Positions 7,943 to 17,264 are shown, numbered from the stretch's first letter. The stretch is 39,712 bases of DNA from Bacteroidales bacterium (GCA_015060445.1 SUYL01000010.1:1-39712), one strand, 5' to 3'. Numbers and translations are program-made. Notes: generated by a model from the sequence alone, not told the origin.

Positions 7943-8716
7943 ATGATTGAAAGAAAAGTATCACAAGGTATTATCAGTACCTATTTCAGCAAACTGGAAA
8001 GGAACCTGGATTTGGATGTTGCAATTGTAGGTGGAGGGCCATCAGGTATTGTTGCTGCTTATTATCTTGCAAAGGCCGGACTGAAAGTGGCCCAATTCGA
8101 CAGGAAACTCTCTCCTGGAGGTGGCATGTGGGGAGGTGCCATGATGTTCAACCAGATTGTTGTACAGGAGGAGGCTCTGCATATAATAAAGGAGTTTGAA
8201 ATCAATTATGAGCAGTACAACAGCAACCTGTATGTTATGGATTCTGTGGAGAGTACATCTGCACTGCTTTATAAAGCCGTTCACGCCGGTGCAACAATTT
8301 TCAACTGCTACTCTGTAGAAGATGTAATCTTCAAGAACAATGCTGTAAGCGGAGTGGTTGTAAACTGGACTCCAGTGTTGAGGGAGGGAATGCATGTGGA
8401 TCCCCTTAACATTATGGCCAAATGTGTCATTGACGGAACAGGACACGACAGTGAAATGTGCAGGACTGTAGCCCGCAAGAACGGTATACGCCTGGCTACA
8501 GAGACCGGAGACGTAATTGGAGAGCGCTCTCTGGATGTGATTTCAGGTGAGGAGGAGGTTGTAAACGGAACCAAAGAGATATACCCGGGCCTTTATGTAT
8601 GCGGAATGGCTGCGTCGGCTGTAAGCGGCACACCAAGAATGGGACCTATTTTCGGAGGAATGCTGTTGTCGGGGAAAAAAGTTGCAGACCTAATAATTGA
8701 CGCTCTGAAGAAATGA
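7943..8716 (+). CDS. thi4: Sulfide-dependent thiazole synthase (Thi4 family)
   Basis: 257 residues. The enzyme makes the adenylated thiazole from NAD, glycine and a sulfur source. The N-terminal Rossmann motif VAIVGGGPSG, LSPGGGMWGGAMMFNQIVV, DGTGHDSEMCR and the C-terminal GMAASAVSGTPRMGPIFGGM are all typical. Yeast Thi4 gives up the sulfur of an active-site Cys and is used once. Here that position is His151 in MHVDPLNI, as in archaeal enzymes that use free sulfide catalytically. This suits a sulfide-rich anaerobic habitat and takes the place of the ThiG-ThiH-ThiS route. It overlaps the next gene by 4 nt. Confidence 0.92.
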   Translation: MIERKVSQGIISTYFSKLERNLDLDVAIVGGGPSGIVAAYYLAKAGLKVAQFDRKLSPGGGMWGGAMMFNQIVVQEEALHIIKEFEINYEQYNSNLYVMDSVESTSALLYKAVHAGATIFNCYSVEDVIFKNNAVSGVVVNWTPVLREGMHVDPLNIMAKCVIDGTGHDSEMCRTVARKNGIRLATETGDVIGERSLDVISGEEEVVNGTKEIYPGLYVCGMAASAVSGTPRMGPIFGGMLLSGKKVADLIIDALKK

Positions 8717-9288
8717 AGGTCATTGCAATAACAACCCCAAAGGTTACGGATGAAGACCGGCACCTGATAGGGAGTCTGATTGAGAGCGGAATTGATACCA
8801 TACACCTGAGTAAGCCTGATTCCTGCATTGAAGAATGCAGGAATCTGCTTGCCCAACTCAACTCCGGTGCACGGGCAAAAATTATTGTCCATGATTATCC
8901 CCAACTTTATGAAGAGTTTTCGCTTAAAGGTATTCACATAAACAGGAACATAAGGGAGCTTCCCCACAACTACAGGGGATTCAGAACCCGCTCCTGTCAT
9001 ACCCTTGAGGAACTTGAAAGTTGTAAGGATAGATATGACTACCTCTTTCTGAGTCCGGTCTTTGACAGCATATCAAAGGCCGGATACAAATCCGGTTTTA
9101 CAGCAGAGCAGCTCATGCGTGCATCTGAAGAGGGTATAATTGACAACAAAACAATAGCCCTTGGCGGTGTTACCCTGGAACATATCCCCTACCTCAGGCA
9201 ACTCAATTTTGGCGGAGTTGCCATGATTGGCGGCATCTACAACCCTGAAGGGGTAGAAAAACTGAAAAACTACATCAGAAACAAATAA
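8713..9288 (+). CDS. tenI: TenI/ThiE-like protein, probable thiazole tautomerase
   Basis: 191 residues, a short ThiE-fold barrel: IDTIHLSKPDS, IIVHDYPQLYEEFSLKGIHINR, CHTLEELE, YDYLFLSPVFDSISKAGY, IALGGVT, GGVAMIGGIY. It lacks the ThiE-type RMKDA and INDNVLLA signatures, so it is closer to TenI, which aromatises the thiazole. Its start overlaps thi4 by ATGA (8713-8716), which implies translational coupling. Its stop codon lies at the left edge of the composite palindromic repeat. Confidence 0.8.
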   Translation: MKVIAITTPKVTDEDRHLIGSLIESGIDTIHLSKPDSCIEECRNLLAQLNSGARAKIIVHDYPQLYEEFSLKGIHINRNIRELPHNYRGFRTRSCHTLEELESCKDRYDYLFLSPVFDSISKAGYKSGFTAEQLMRASEEGIIDNKTIALGGVTLEHIPYLRQLNFGGVAMIGGIYNPEGVEKLKNYIRNK

Positions 9289-9400
9289 AAAGGAAAATAA
9301 ACCTATGAAAACTTAATCCCTCCCAAATCTGCGATTTGGGCCCCTCCCGTTCACGAGACCACGGGCGGTCACGGTTTTCAAGGGTTTATTTTCCTTTTTA
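9286..9400. repeat. Composite palindromic repeat, copy 1 (between convergent operons)
   Basis: Outer arms 9286-9313 and 9373-9400 match at 25 of 28 positions (AAAAAGGAAAATAAACC on the left). The core has CCCTCCC, a hairpin CCCAAATC-tgc-GATTTGGG (from about 9323), CCCCTCCC, a second stem CCCGT...ACGGG and the end CACGGTTTTC. The core resembles the reverse complement of 23152-23240. Placed between tenI and ilvE, it probably also ends both transcripts. Confidence 0.75.
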
Positions 9401-9418
9401 ATTATTATGGAAGCAGTT

Positions 9419-10447
9419 CTACAGGATTGTACACCATCCGTGCTTGTCCTCAATCTCACCATACTGGATTCCGGTAAGTGTCTCATACAGCTTTCGGCTC
9501 TTAGGTCCACACTCCTGGCTGTAAGCATATGAGGCAGTAACATTCTCTGCAGCAAGGGTCTCCTTGTCTTCAACAAGTTTTACAGGGGTAATTACCACAG
9601 CAGTACCGCACTGGCTTACCTCCTCAAATGTTGGAAGTTCATCTACCGGGATATCCCTCCGCTCAACCTCCATACCCAAATCCTCGGCAACCTGTCTCAA
9701 AGACTTGTTGGTAATTGAAGGGAGAACTGTCTTGGCATCAGGAGTTACATACTTGTTCCCTTTTATACCAAAGAAGTTGGCAGATGAGAATTCATCTATA
9801 TTCTTGGTTTCAGGGTTAAGGAACAACACATCTTTGTAGCCCTGTTTAACGGCAACTCCTGTTGCATACATTGCACATGCATAGTTTCCGCCTACCTTAA
9901 ACGAGCCGCTTCCGTTAGGGGCTGCACGGTCGTAATCCCTTGCAATTACAGTCTTTATAGGATCAAGCACCTTACCTGCGTATGAACCTACAGGGAGGGT
10001 AATTACCATAAAGAGGATACCGTCCTGCTGAGGTACAAGGTTGATTGAAGGGATTGTAGTGATAAGGATAGGACGGATATACAAAGATGCCCTCAATTCG
10101 TAAGGGGGCAAGAAATCCAGATTCTCCTGCACCGCCTGCTTGCACATTTTAACAAACAGTTCCTCAGAAGGACATGGGATTCCCAAGAACCCCGCAGAAC
10201 TCTGCAATCTCTTTGCGTTCTCGTCGGGACGGAAGATTCTCACTTTACCGTCTGCTCCACGGAAGGCTTTCAGCCCCTCAAAGCATGACATTCCATAATG
10301 CAATGATGGGGAGAATACTGTGAGGTTCAAAGAATCTGCACTCTGGCTCTCAATTGGCCCCCATTTGCCGTCTTTATACAAACAGGTAAGTATTGTATTT
10401 GTCTTGGAATATGAAAATGACAAGTTTGTCCAATCTTTCTTTTCCAT
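9419..10447 (-). CDS. ilvE: Branched-chain amino acid aminotransferase
   Basis: 342 residues, a PLP fold-type IV enzyme doing the last step of Ile, Val and Leu synthesis (and the first of their breakdown). It shows HYGMSCFEGLKAF near the N-terminus, RASLYIRP, the PLP lysine in GSFKVGGNYA, and NIDEFSSANFF. It is the last gene of the ilv operon, 17 nt after ilvC. Downstream lies the composite repeat and the convergent thi operon. Confidence 0.95.
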   Translation of the reverse strand: MEKKDWTNLSFSYSKTNTILTCLYKDGKWGPIESQSADSLNLTVFSPSLHYGMSCFEGLKAFRGADGKVRIFRPDENAKRLQSSAGFLGIPCPSEELFVKMCKQAVQENLDFLPPYELRASLYIRPILITTIPSINLVPQQDGILFMVITLPVGSYAGKVLDPIKTVIARDYDRAAPNGSGSFKVGGNYACAMYATGVAVKQGYKDVLFLNPETKNIDEFSSANFFGIKGNKYVTPDAKTVLPSITNKSLRQVAEDLGMEVERRDIPVDELPTFEEVSQCGTAVVITPVKLVEDKETLAAENVTASYAYSQECGPKSRKLYETLTGIQYGEIEDKHGWCTIL

Positions 10448-10464
10448 AACTGATCCTCCTCAAT

Positions 10465-11511
10465 TTAGTTGTTTTCAGGACGTAGAGACCTTACTGTTAC
10501 ACCGGCCTGCCACATCTCACTCTCACGCATCTCTTTCAATTCTGCTTCCAGTTTAACCCTGTAGTCAGGTTTGCTGTTAGAGTCAATTGAAATCTGGGCC
10601 TCATTACCGCTCTTCACCTCATTGTATAGTTCTGCAAATACAGGTTTGGTTGCATCGCGGAATTTCTTCCACCAGTCCAAAGCACCTCTCTGGGCAGTTG
10701 TAGAGCAGTTGGCATACATCCAGTCCATACCATTCTCTGCAATAAGAGGCATAAGGCTCTGGGAAAGTTCTTCTACGGTCTCGTTGAAAGCCTCAGAAGG
10801 GGTATGGCCGTTCTCCCTCAAAGTCTCGTACTGGGCTGCAAACAATCCCTGGATAGCACCCATCAAAGATCCGCGCTCACCGGTAAGGTCTGAGTAAACC
10901 TCCCTCTTGAAGGTTGTCTCAAACAAATAGCCGCTGCCAATACCTACACCCAAAGCAATTACCCTGTCGTATGCTTTTCCTGTAGCATCCTGATATATTG
11001 CGTATGAAGAGTTCAATCCCCTCCCCTCAAGGAAAAGTCTTCTCAATGAAGTACCTGAACCTTTAGGGGCAACCATAATAACATCAACGTCTGCAGGTGG
11101 TACAATACCTGTACGGTCATTGTAAGTGATACCAAAACCGTGTGAGAAATAGAGTGCCTTTCCTGCTGTAAGATGTTTTTTAACGGTAGGCCAAACTGCA
11201 ATCTGTCCTGCATCTGAAAGTAAGAACTCTATGATGGTAGCCTTCTGGCAAGCCTCTTCAATCTCAAAAAGGGTTTCGCCGGGAACCCAACCGTCAGCAA
11301 CTGCCTTGTCCCAGGTTTTTGAATTCTTTCTCTGTCCTACAATAACATTAAAGCCATTATCTTTCAGGTTCAGTGCCTGTCCTGGACCCTGTACACCATA
11401 ACCAATTACTGCTACTGTTTCATTTGCCAATACCTCTTTGGCTTTCTCCAATGTAAACTCGGCACGGGTAACAACCTGCTCCTCAACGCCGCCAAAATTC
11501 AATTTTGCCAT
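10465..11511 (-). CDS. ilvC: Ketol-acid reductoisomerase
   Basis: 348 residues. The enzyme isomerises and reduces acetolactate or acetohydroxybutyrate with NAD(P)H and Mg2+. The nucleotide-binding VAVIGYGVQGPGQALNLKDNG, APKGSGTSLRR, and the knotted all-helical domain with EVYSDLTGERGSLMGAIQG are present. The length fits the short class I form with a Bacteroidetes-type N-terminus. It lies between the acetolactate synthase subunits and ilvE. Confidence 0.96.
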   Translation of the reverse strand: MAKLNFGGVEEQVVTRAEFTLEKAKEVLANETVAVIGYGVQGPGQALNLKDNGFNVIVGQRKNSKTWDKAVADGWVPGETLFEIEEACQKATIIEFLLSDAGQIAVWPTVKKHLTAGKALYFSHGFGITYNDRTGIVPPADVDVIMVAPKGSGTSLRRLFLEGRGLNSSYAIYQDATGKAYDRVIALGVGIGSGYLFETTFKREVYSDLTGERGSLMGAIQGLFAAQYETLRENGHTPSEAFNETVEELSQSLMPLIAENGMDWMYANCSTTAQRGALDWWKKFRDATKPVFAELYNEVKSGNEAQISIDSNSKPDYRVKLEAELKEMRESEMWQAGVTVRSLRPENN

Positions 11512-11543
11512 TTCTTTATATCTTTAAATGTTTACAAATCAAT

Positions 11544-11783
11544 TTATGCTACTACGCAATATGCTCTCTTAATCTCAACAATATTGTTCATCTGGTTGAC
11601 AATACGGTCAATCACCTCTTTCTGGTCTGACCAGCAAGTAATCCTGTACTCACCCTGCTCGGGTGCAGTCCTTGAGAACTCAAAACTCTCCACTTCAATC
11701 CTTTTCTGCAGATACAGGGTTGATATCCTGTTAAGGACATCCAGTCTGTCCTTACCCTCTGCCATTACTGTAAATTTTTCCAT
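11544..11783 (-). CDS. ilvN: Acetolactate synthase small subunit (short, ACT domain only)
   Basis: 79 residues, a single ACT domain (FTVMAEGKDRLDVLNRISTLYLQKRIEVESFEF). Most IlvN/IlvH proteins are about 90 to 170 residues and carry a C-terminal regulatory domain; here it is absent, so the size is that of E. coli IlvM. It starts 5 nt after the ilvB stop. Valine feedback may be weak, which would fit control by the leader peptide. Confidence 0.85.
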   Translation of the reverse strand: MEKFTVMAEGKDRLDVLNRISTLYLQKRIEVESFEFSRTAPEQGEYRITCWSDQKEVIDRIVNQMNNIVEIKRAYCVVA

Positions 11784-11788
11784 ATAGA

Positions 11789-13489
11789 TCAGTCAAAAAT
11801 TATATCATTCAAAGTTTTTCCTGCAGGAATCATCGGGAATACATTTTCCTGCTCAATCATAGCCGCCTCCAGCAAGAACGGCCCGTCGTGTTCCATCATC
11901 TGTTTAACCGCAGCATCAAGTTCCCCAGGTGTGGTTACTTTTACAGATTTTATTCCGTATGCCGCTGCAAGCATCTGGAAATCCGGGTTGGCCAGGTGTG
12001 TAAAAGAATATCTCCGGTCGTAGAAGAGTTCCTGCCACTGCCTTACCATTCCCAGATATGAGTTGTTCATAAGTACCATCTTAACCTGCAGGCCGCTCTG
12101 GAGAATTGTCCCGAACTCCTGAATATTCATCTGGAATCCGCCGTCTCCGGAGAAAAGGACAACGTCACAATCAGGATTGCCAGCCTTTGCACCTATTGCT
12201 GCAGGGAGGCCATATCCCATTGTTCCAAGACCACCTGAGGTAGCCCATCCCATATTGCCCTCCAGTTTTGCATATCGTGCCGCAAACATCTGGTTCTGCC
12301 CTACATCTGTAACTAAAATCTTCCTTCTGTTTCCATTTCTGTTCACAGCATCCACCACCTGCGCCATTGTCAAGGAACTGCTCTCCAACTGCGGTTTCAT
12401 CACGTTCTCAAACTCAAAACTGCTCTTTTGTTTATGCAATGCAAACCAACTCTCCCTCTCCCTATATTCCAATTTGTCACAAAGAGTTTCAAGGAACATC
12501 CTTGCATCGCTCTGGAACGCAATATCTGCCTTAATATTCTTGTCAAACTCCGCCAAATCTATATCCACATGCACAATCTTTGCTTTTGGAGCATATCCCC
12601 TCACCTCTCCGGTCACCCTGTCGGAGAATCTCATTCCTACTGCAAGAAGCACATCCGCATTCTGTGTCATCACATTAGGGGCAACATTACCGTGCATTCC
12701 CACCATTCCAACATAATTGCTGTCACTCTGGTCAATTGCCCCCAAACCAAGCAGTGTAGCCGCTACAGGTATATTACCTTTATCTGCACACTCCTTCAAC
12801 TCTTTGCATCCTCCCGACAAAATCACGCCGTGACCTGCAATTATCAGAGGATGTTTTGCATTGTTGAGCAACTGTGCAATCTCATCCACCTTTGCATCAT
12901 ACCCTTCCGGTTTGCTGAAACTGCAGAAATCCAGTGAAGCAACCGCCTCCTCCCTGTTATAGCAGTAGTCCATCTCCTGAACCTGTGCCGTTCTGGTAAT
13001 ACTTACCAGTACCGGACCCGGTCTTCCACTTTTTGCAATATGGAATGCCTGGGCCATAACAGATGGAATCTCATCTGCAGAGGCAATCTGGTAACTCCAT
13101 TTGGTAATTGGAATTGTTATTCCAATCATATCTGCCTCCTGAAAGAAATTGGTACCCAATTTATCTGCATTAACCTGCGCTGTTACGCATACCAATGGGG
13201 TTGAATCCATCATTGCATCAGCAATGCCGGTTACAAAATTTGTTGCCCCAGGGCCTGCCGTAGCAAGACATACCCCCACTTTACCGGTTGTCCTTGCATA
13301 ACCTTCAGCCGCATGTACAGCACCCTGTTCGTGTCTTACAAGAATATGGTTCAACCTGTCTGTATAGTCGTACAATTTGTCATATACCGGCATTATTGCT
13401 CCGCCAGGATACCCAAAAATTGTATCTGTACCCTCATCCAAAAATGTATTCAATAGAGCCTCGGCTCCTGTCATTCTTCTTGTCTCCAT
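11789..13489 (-). CDS. ilvB: Acetolactate synthase large subunit
   Basis: 566 residues, a ThDP-dependent enzyme condensing pyruvate with pyruvate or 2-ketobutyrate. The N-terminal domain has IFGYPGGAIMPVYD with RHEQGAVHAAEGYAR (catalytic Glu). The central FAD-type domain follows, and the C-terminal domain has the ThDP motif GDGGFQMNIQEF...NNSYLGMVRQWQ. Full length, with no anomalies seen. It sits 9 nt after ilvD. Confidence 0.96.
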   Translation of the reverse strand: METRRMTGAEALLNTFLDEGTDTIFGYPGGAIMPVYDKLYDYTDRLNHILVRHEQGAVHAAEGYARTTGKVGVCLATAGPGATNFVTGIADAMMDSTPLVCVTAQVNADKLGTNFFQEADMIGITIPITKWSYQIASADEIPSVMAQAFHIAKSGRPGPVLVSITRTAQVQEMDYCYNREEAVASLDFCSFSKPEGYDAKVDEIAQLLNNAKHPLIIAGHGVILSGGCKELKECADKGNIPVAATLLGLGAIDQSDSNYVGMVGMHGNVAPNVMTQNADVLLAVGMRFSDRVTGEVRGYAPKAKIVHVDIDLAEFDKNIKADIAFQSDARMFLETLCDKLEYRERESWFALHKQKSSFEFENVMKPQLESSSLTMAQVVDAVNRNGNRRKILVTDVGQNQMFAARYAKLEGNMGWATSGGLGTMGYGLPAAIGAKAGNPDCDVVLFSGDGGFQMNIQEFGTILQSGLQVKMVLMNNSYLGMVRQWQELFYDRRYSFTHLANPDFQMLAAAYGIKSVKVTTPGELDAAVKQMMEHDGPFLLEAAMIEQENVFPMIPAGKTLNDIIFD

Positions 13490-13498
13490 AAAATAAGA

Positions 13499-15292
13499 TT
13501 ACTCTATTACTCTAACTCCACCTATATCTGCACTTCCCGCCAACGAAGCATATGCTTTAAGAGCCTTGCTTACCTCACGCACCCTTGCCTTTGGCCTGTA
13601 TCCCGTTCCCTCAGGTGACTCAAGCACCACTTTTCTCCTTTCAAGTTCATCAGCAGGTACTTCAACACCAATCTTTCTGGCAGGGATATCTATTGAAACA
13701 ACATCTCCATCCTTGAGCAGCGCTATTGGACCCTTGTTTGCCGCCTCGGGCGAAACATGTCCTATTGAGAGTCCACTTGTACCTCCTGAGAACCTTCCAT
13801 CAGTAATGAGGGCACAATCCTTATCCAGTTTCATACTCTTCAGGAAAGATGTTGGATAAAGCATCTCCTGCATTCCAGGTCCACCCTTAGGCCCCTCATA
13901 TCTTATCACCACACAATCCCCTTTCTTCACTTTACCTCCAAGGATACCGTTCACAGCATCTTCCTGGCTCTCAAACACAACTGCAGGACCCTGAAACTTC
14001 AAAATATTTTCAGCCACACCGGCAGTCTTTACTATGCATCCATTTGGAGCAATGTTACCATAAAGTACTGCAAGGCCACCATCTTTTGAATATGCATGCT
14101 CAAGATCCCTTATACATCCGCCGGCCCTGTCATTGTCCAATTCCTTATATACACTTTCATTTGCTCCCAACTCTACGGTGCGGAAACCGCAAGGGGCTGA
14201 ATAATAAAGTTCCCTGCTACAATTTGAAAGGGCATCCTCCAATGAGGCATAATCCACTCTCCCCACAGAAGTATCAAGAAGACCGCCTTTTGCAAGTTCC
14301 CTCATAATACCCATTACTCCTCCGGCCCTGTTCACATCCTGTATATGGTAATTGCAGTTGGGGGCAACCTTGCAAAGTACCGGAATCTCCCTTGAGAGCC
14401 TGTCTATATCCTTCATTGTAAAATCCACACCCGCCTCATGTGCTATTGCAAGGAGGTGAAGCACAGTATTTGTAGAACCTCCCATTGCAATATCAAGTTT
14501 CATGGCATTCTCAAAAGCAGCCTTGGTTGCTATTGAACGTGGAAGAACAGCCTCATTTCCATTGAAATAATATTCATTGGCCAATTCAACAACCAGTCTT
14601 GCCCCTTTCTCAAACAACTCCTTACGGCACTTATGGGTTGCAAGCACTGTTCCGTTACCAACCTGTGCAAGACCCAAAGCCTCTGTAAGACAATTCATTG
14701 AGTTTGCAGTAAACATGCCGGAACAGCAGCCACATGTAGGACATCCCATCTCCTCATATTTCTGCAGATTATCATCAGAGACCTCAGGGTCTGCACCTTT
14801 TACCATAATGTCAACCAGATCACAATCCTTTCCATCCACATTGCCGGCCTCCATTGGTCCTCCCGACACAAACACTGCCGGAATATTCAATCTCATGGCT
14901 GCCATTAGCATACCTGGGGTGATTTTGTCACAATTTGAAATGCAGATCATGGCATCTGCACAATGGGCATTGCACATATATTCTACACTATCTGCAATAA
15001 TCTCCCTTGAAGGAAGGGAATACAACATTCCGTTGTGTCCCATTGCTATACCGTCATCTATTGCTATTGTATTGAATTCTGCGGCAAAACACCCTGCCTT
15101 TTCTATCTCATTTTTAACTAATTGGCCTATCTCATGAAGATGTACATGGCCGGGGACGAACTGTGTAAATGAATTCACCACTGCAATTACAGGCTTCCCG
15201 AAATGCTTCTTCTGCATACCGTTTGCCCTCCAGAGCGCCCTGGCTCCAGCCATTTTCCTTCCCTCTAATGTTATACTGCTTCTTAGTCCCAT
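13499..15292 (-). CDS. ilvD: Dihydroxy-acid dehydratase
   Basis: 597 residues, an Fe-S enzyme making the 2-keto acids of Ile and Val. The cluster ligands lie in [11 protein letters not shown] and [18 protein letters not shown], and the substrate region in [17 protein letters not shown]. It is the first structural gene of the operon, preceded by an Ile-rich leader peptide and a terminator hairpin about 25 nt upstream of the start. Confidence 0.96.
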   Translation of the reverse strand: MGLRSSITLEGRKMAGARALWRANGMQKKHFGKPVIAVVNSFTQFVPGHVHLHEIGQLVKNEIEKAGCFAAEFNTIAIDDGIAMGHNGMLYSLPSREIIADSVEYMCNAHCADAMICISNCDKITPGMLMAAMRLNIPAVFVSGGPMEAGNVDGKDCDLVDIMVKGADPEVSDDNLQKYEEMGCPTCGCCSGMFTANSMNCLTEALGLAQVGNGTVLATHKCRKELFEKGARLVVELANEYYFNGNEAVLPRSIATKAAFENAMKLDIAMGGSTNTVLHLLAIAHEAGVDFTMKDIDRLSREIPVLCKVAPNCNYHIQDVNRAGGVMGIMRELAKGGLLDTSVGRVDYASLEDALSNCSRELYYSAPCGFRTVELGANESVYKELDNDRAGGCIRDLEHAYSKDGGLAVLYGNIAPNGCIVKTAGVAENILKFQGPAVVFESQEDAVNGILGGKVKKGDCVVIRYEGPKGGPGMQEMLYPTSFLKSMKLDKDCALITDGRFSGGTSGLSIGHVSPEAANKGPIALLKDGDVVSIDIPARKIGVEVPADELERRKVVLESPEGTGYRPKARVREVSKALKAYASLAGSADIGGVRVIE

Positions 15293-15315
15293 ATTACTTA
15301 CAAATTATATCCAAA

Positions 15316-15356
15316 TAAAAAAACCTGCTTAACAGACAAATCCATTAAGCAGGTTT
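15316..15356 (-). terminator. ilv attenuator hairpin
   Basis: Read on the minus strand, a perfect 12-bp stem AAACCTGCTTAA / TTAAGCAGGTTT (arms 15345-15356 and 15321-15332, 12-nt loop) runs into a T-run (complement of 15316-15323). It lies between the leader peptide stop (15386) and the ilvD start (15292). It should stop transcription when isoleucyl-tRNA is plentiful. Confidence 0.85.
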
Positions 15357-15385
15357 CAATTTATTACTTAAAGGATTTTACATTA

Positions 15386-15496
15386 TCACGGAATAATAAT
15401 CACGTTAATGGCAATAATAGCAGAAATAGCCACCTGAATAATTCCAGATGCGCTAATTCGCCCAATAATAATGCTCATATAACGGTTATTGTCCAT
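15386..15496 (-). CDS. ilv operon leader peptide (Ile-rich)
   Basis: A 36-residue frame from ATG 15496 to TGA 15386: it opens MDNNRYMSIIIGR and ends in NVIIIP. It has 13 Ile and 2 Val and no Leu, with Ile in runs of two and three, nearly all ATT. It sits about 38 nt inside the predicted transcript and 29 nt before the attenuator hairpin. This is the classical layout of ribosome-mediated attenuation, sensing mainly isoleucine. The conserved role of its sequence is the Ile codons, not the peptide itself. Confidence 0.85.
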   Translation of the reverse strand: MDNNRYMSIIIGRISASGIIQVAISAIIAINVIIIP

Positions 15497-15533
15497 ATTA
15501 AAATGTAAAATCGTTTGTTCAATTACGACACCG

Positions 15534-15541
15534 CAAATCTA
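15534..15541 (-). promoter_or_regulatory. ilv operon promoter -7 box
   Basis: On the minus strand TAGATTTG fits TAnnTTTG, 38 nt before the leader ATG. The -33 element is not clear. Confidence 0.5.
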
Positions 15542-15566
15542 TAAAACTTTTTATTACGTTGTTCTC

Positions 15567-15594
15567 CAAAAACCAACTTTTTTTGAAAAAAGTT
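15567..15594 (-). terminator. Possible terminator of the dipeptidase gene
   Basis: A 9-bp stem AACTTTTTT / AAAAAAGTT with a 2-nt loop (15575-15594) followed on the minus strand by GG and TTTTT. It lies just past the C69 stop at 15603 and just before the ilv promoter. The A/T stem makes it weak. Confidence 0.4.
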
Positions 15595-15602
15595 ACAATT
15601 TG

Positions 15603-17264
15603 TTATAAGCCCCTTGCAAAAATGGTCCATAAGTCTGCTTTCACATCTTCCCAAGTTTTTGCTGTTGCAGATGCAAGTTTCTGTGTAAACCTGTTCAGGA
15701 TCTCTGCCGCTTCCTCATTTTTTCCGTTCTCCAACAGTTTGGCCACCTCTTTCTCAACCAGGGCACACTCCTTCATCATCTGTTCCTGATAATACATAAC
15801 CTGAGGCTCTATAAGATGTCTGGTCTTGTCCCAATATATTGTAGCAATCCTGTTGCTCTCCCTGTAGGCCCAAATGGCAGCATCTTTGCGGTAACGCGCC
15901 TGTCCACAAACATCCCAACCTTTAGGAAGTTGTGTAGATCCTGCATAAACAGGAATTCTTGGACTCTGTGCAGGGTTGTCAAATGAGAAATATGCCACAC
16001 CGCCTATCTCGTCGGGAAGCCAGTCACGGCACTGAATAATATGTGAATATGAACACTGGATTGCCGCAATGTTCCTCATTCGTGGGGTAACGCCAGGTTC
16101 CAATTTATTCAAAAGGGCCCTCATGTCTCCCGACATGAATGTTGATACTGGATATACTACCTCTTTATAATATATTGTCTGGCCATTCTCCTTCTTCTTT
16201 CTGTCAACTTCTACAGAAAGGTTCTTTATCTGGTCAAATTCTGTACCTTCATAAGTTGCCCTGTAATAGGCAAACATATCCTCTGGAGATACCTTCTTGT
16301 CGGGTTTTACAGAGAAAGGAAGTTCAGAATCACTGAATTTGAGCCCCAATGACGGTGCCATTGTGCTCAAAACATAAAACTCCCTGTATGAAAAAGGTTT
16401 AGGTTCATCCGAAACAACCTTGTAAAATACAAAGTCGCCCTCTCCATCCCATAGTCCAAGGGCTTTTGCTCGCTCCTTCAGGCCGGTTGAATACATGAAC
16501 ATGTCGGGATTATTGAAATCCACAACTCCAATTCTTGGGATATTTGCAGATACACCTACATGGTCGTCCGGAATCCTCTGGGCAACCCACATTGCACCGG
16601 GTTTGTCTACAGGTGCCTTTCTGGATTTCTTGGCTTTGGGATCCACAGGAAGTGTTCCGTTGCCATAAATTTCAAAATGCCATACCTCTTTTTTATCTGC
16701 AATTGTAAGACACTCTCCCTCATCCAGATATCCATACTCCTCGGCAAGTGAACCGATAAGTGCAATAGCCTCCCTGGCTGTAGAACATCTCTCAAGGGCA
16801 AACCTCTCAAGTTCCTCAATCATAAAAATACCGTCAAGTCTTCTCAAAGACTTCTTTCCCACGGTTGTGGTCTCACCTATTGCCAACTGTTTCTCATTCA
16901 TGCATGGGTAAGCCACATTAAGGAATCTGTATGTGGGCCGGGTTGGAGCAGGTATCTCCCCTTTTTTCTCCACATTGCGCATATCATAAGGCTCCTCAGT
17001 ATGGAGAAGACCAAGATACACAGGCTGCATCTCTCCAGGCTTGAACGACTTGCTCTTTTCCATTGTAAGCCAAGTACGGTAATTTGAGTCACATGAATGG
17101 GCTGTCATTACAGATCCGTCTGTACTGGCCTTCTTGCCCACCATAATGGATGTACAACTCTCTGCATAGTTCTCGTCATCGGGATGCCACCCGTAACTCT
17201 GGGCAAAGACTGCAGTTGAAACCATAATGGAAACAACTGCCAAAAAGAAATTTCTGATTTTCAT
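15603..17264 (-). CDS. pepD: Secreted C69-family dipeptidase
   Basis: 553 residues. Start 17264 gives a clean signal peptide (MKIRNFFLAVVSIMVSTAVFA, then Q); the open frame continues 16 residues further without signal-like character. After the signal comes a short segment ending in AES and Cys37, the predicted N-terminal nucleophile (CTSIMVGKKASTDGSVM matches the family's CTTxLVGKKAS). The Ntn-hydrolase fold follows with AHSCDSN and IGETT. It would cut dipeptides in the periplasm, feeding amino-acid fermentation. A minus-strand TATATTTG (17302-17309) may be its -7 box. It diverges from the NfeD gene. Confidence 0.9.
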   Translation of the reverse strand: MKIRNFFLAVVSIMVSTAVFAQSYGWHPDDENYAESCTSIMVGKKASTDGSVMTAHSCDSNYRTWLTMEKSKSFKPGEMQPVYLGLLHTEEPYDMRNVEKKGEIPAPTRPTYRFLNVAYPCMNEKQLAIGETTTVGKKSLRRLDGIFMIEELERFALERCSTAREAIALIGSLAEEYGYLDEGECLTIADKKEVWHFEIYGNGTLPVDPKAKKSRKAPVDKPGAMWVAQRIPDDHVGVSANIPRIGVVDFNNPDMFMYSTGLKERAKALGLWDGEGDFVFYKVVSDEPKPFSYREFYVLSTMAPSLGLKFSDSELPFSVKPDKKVSPEDMFAYYRATYEGTEFDQIKNLSVEVDRKKKENGQTIYYKEVVYPVSTFMSGDMRALLNKLEPGVTPRMRNIAAIQCSYSHIIQCRDWLPDEIGGVAYFSFDNPAQSPRIPVYAGSTQLPKGWDVCGQARYRKDAAIWAYRESNRIATIYWDKTRHLIEPQVMYYQEQMMKECALVEKEVAKLLENGKNEEAAEILNRFTQKLASATAKTWEDVKADLWTIFARGL

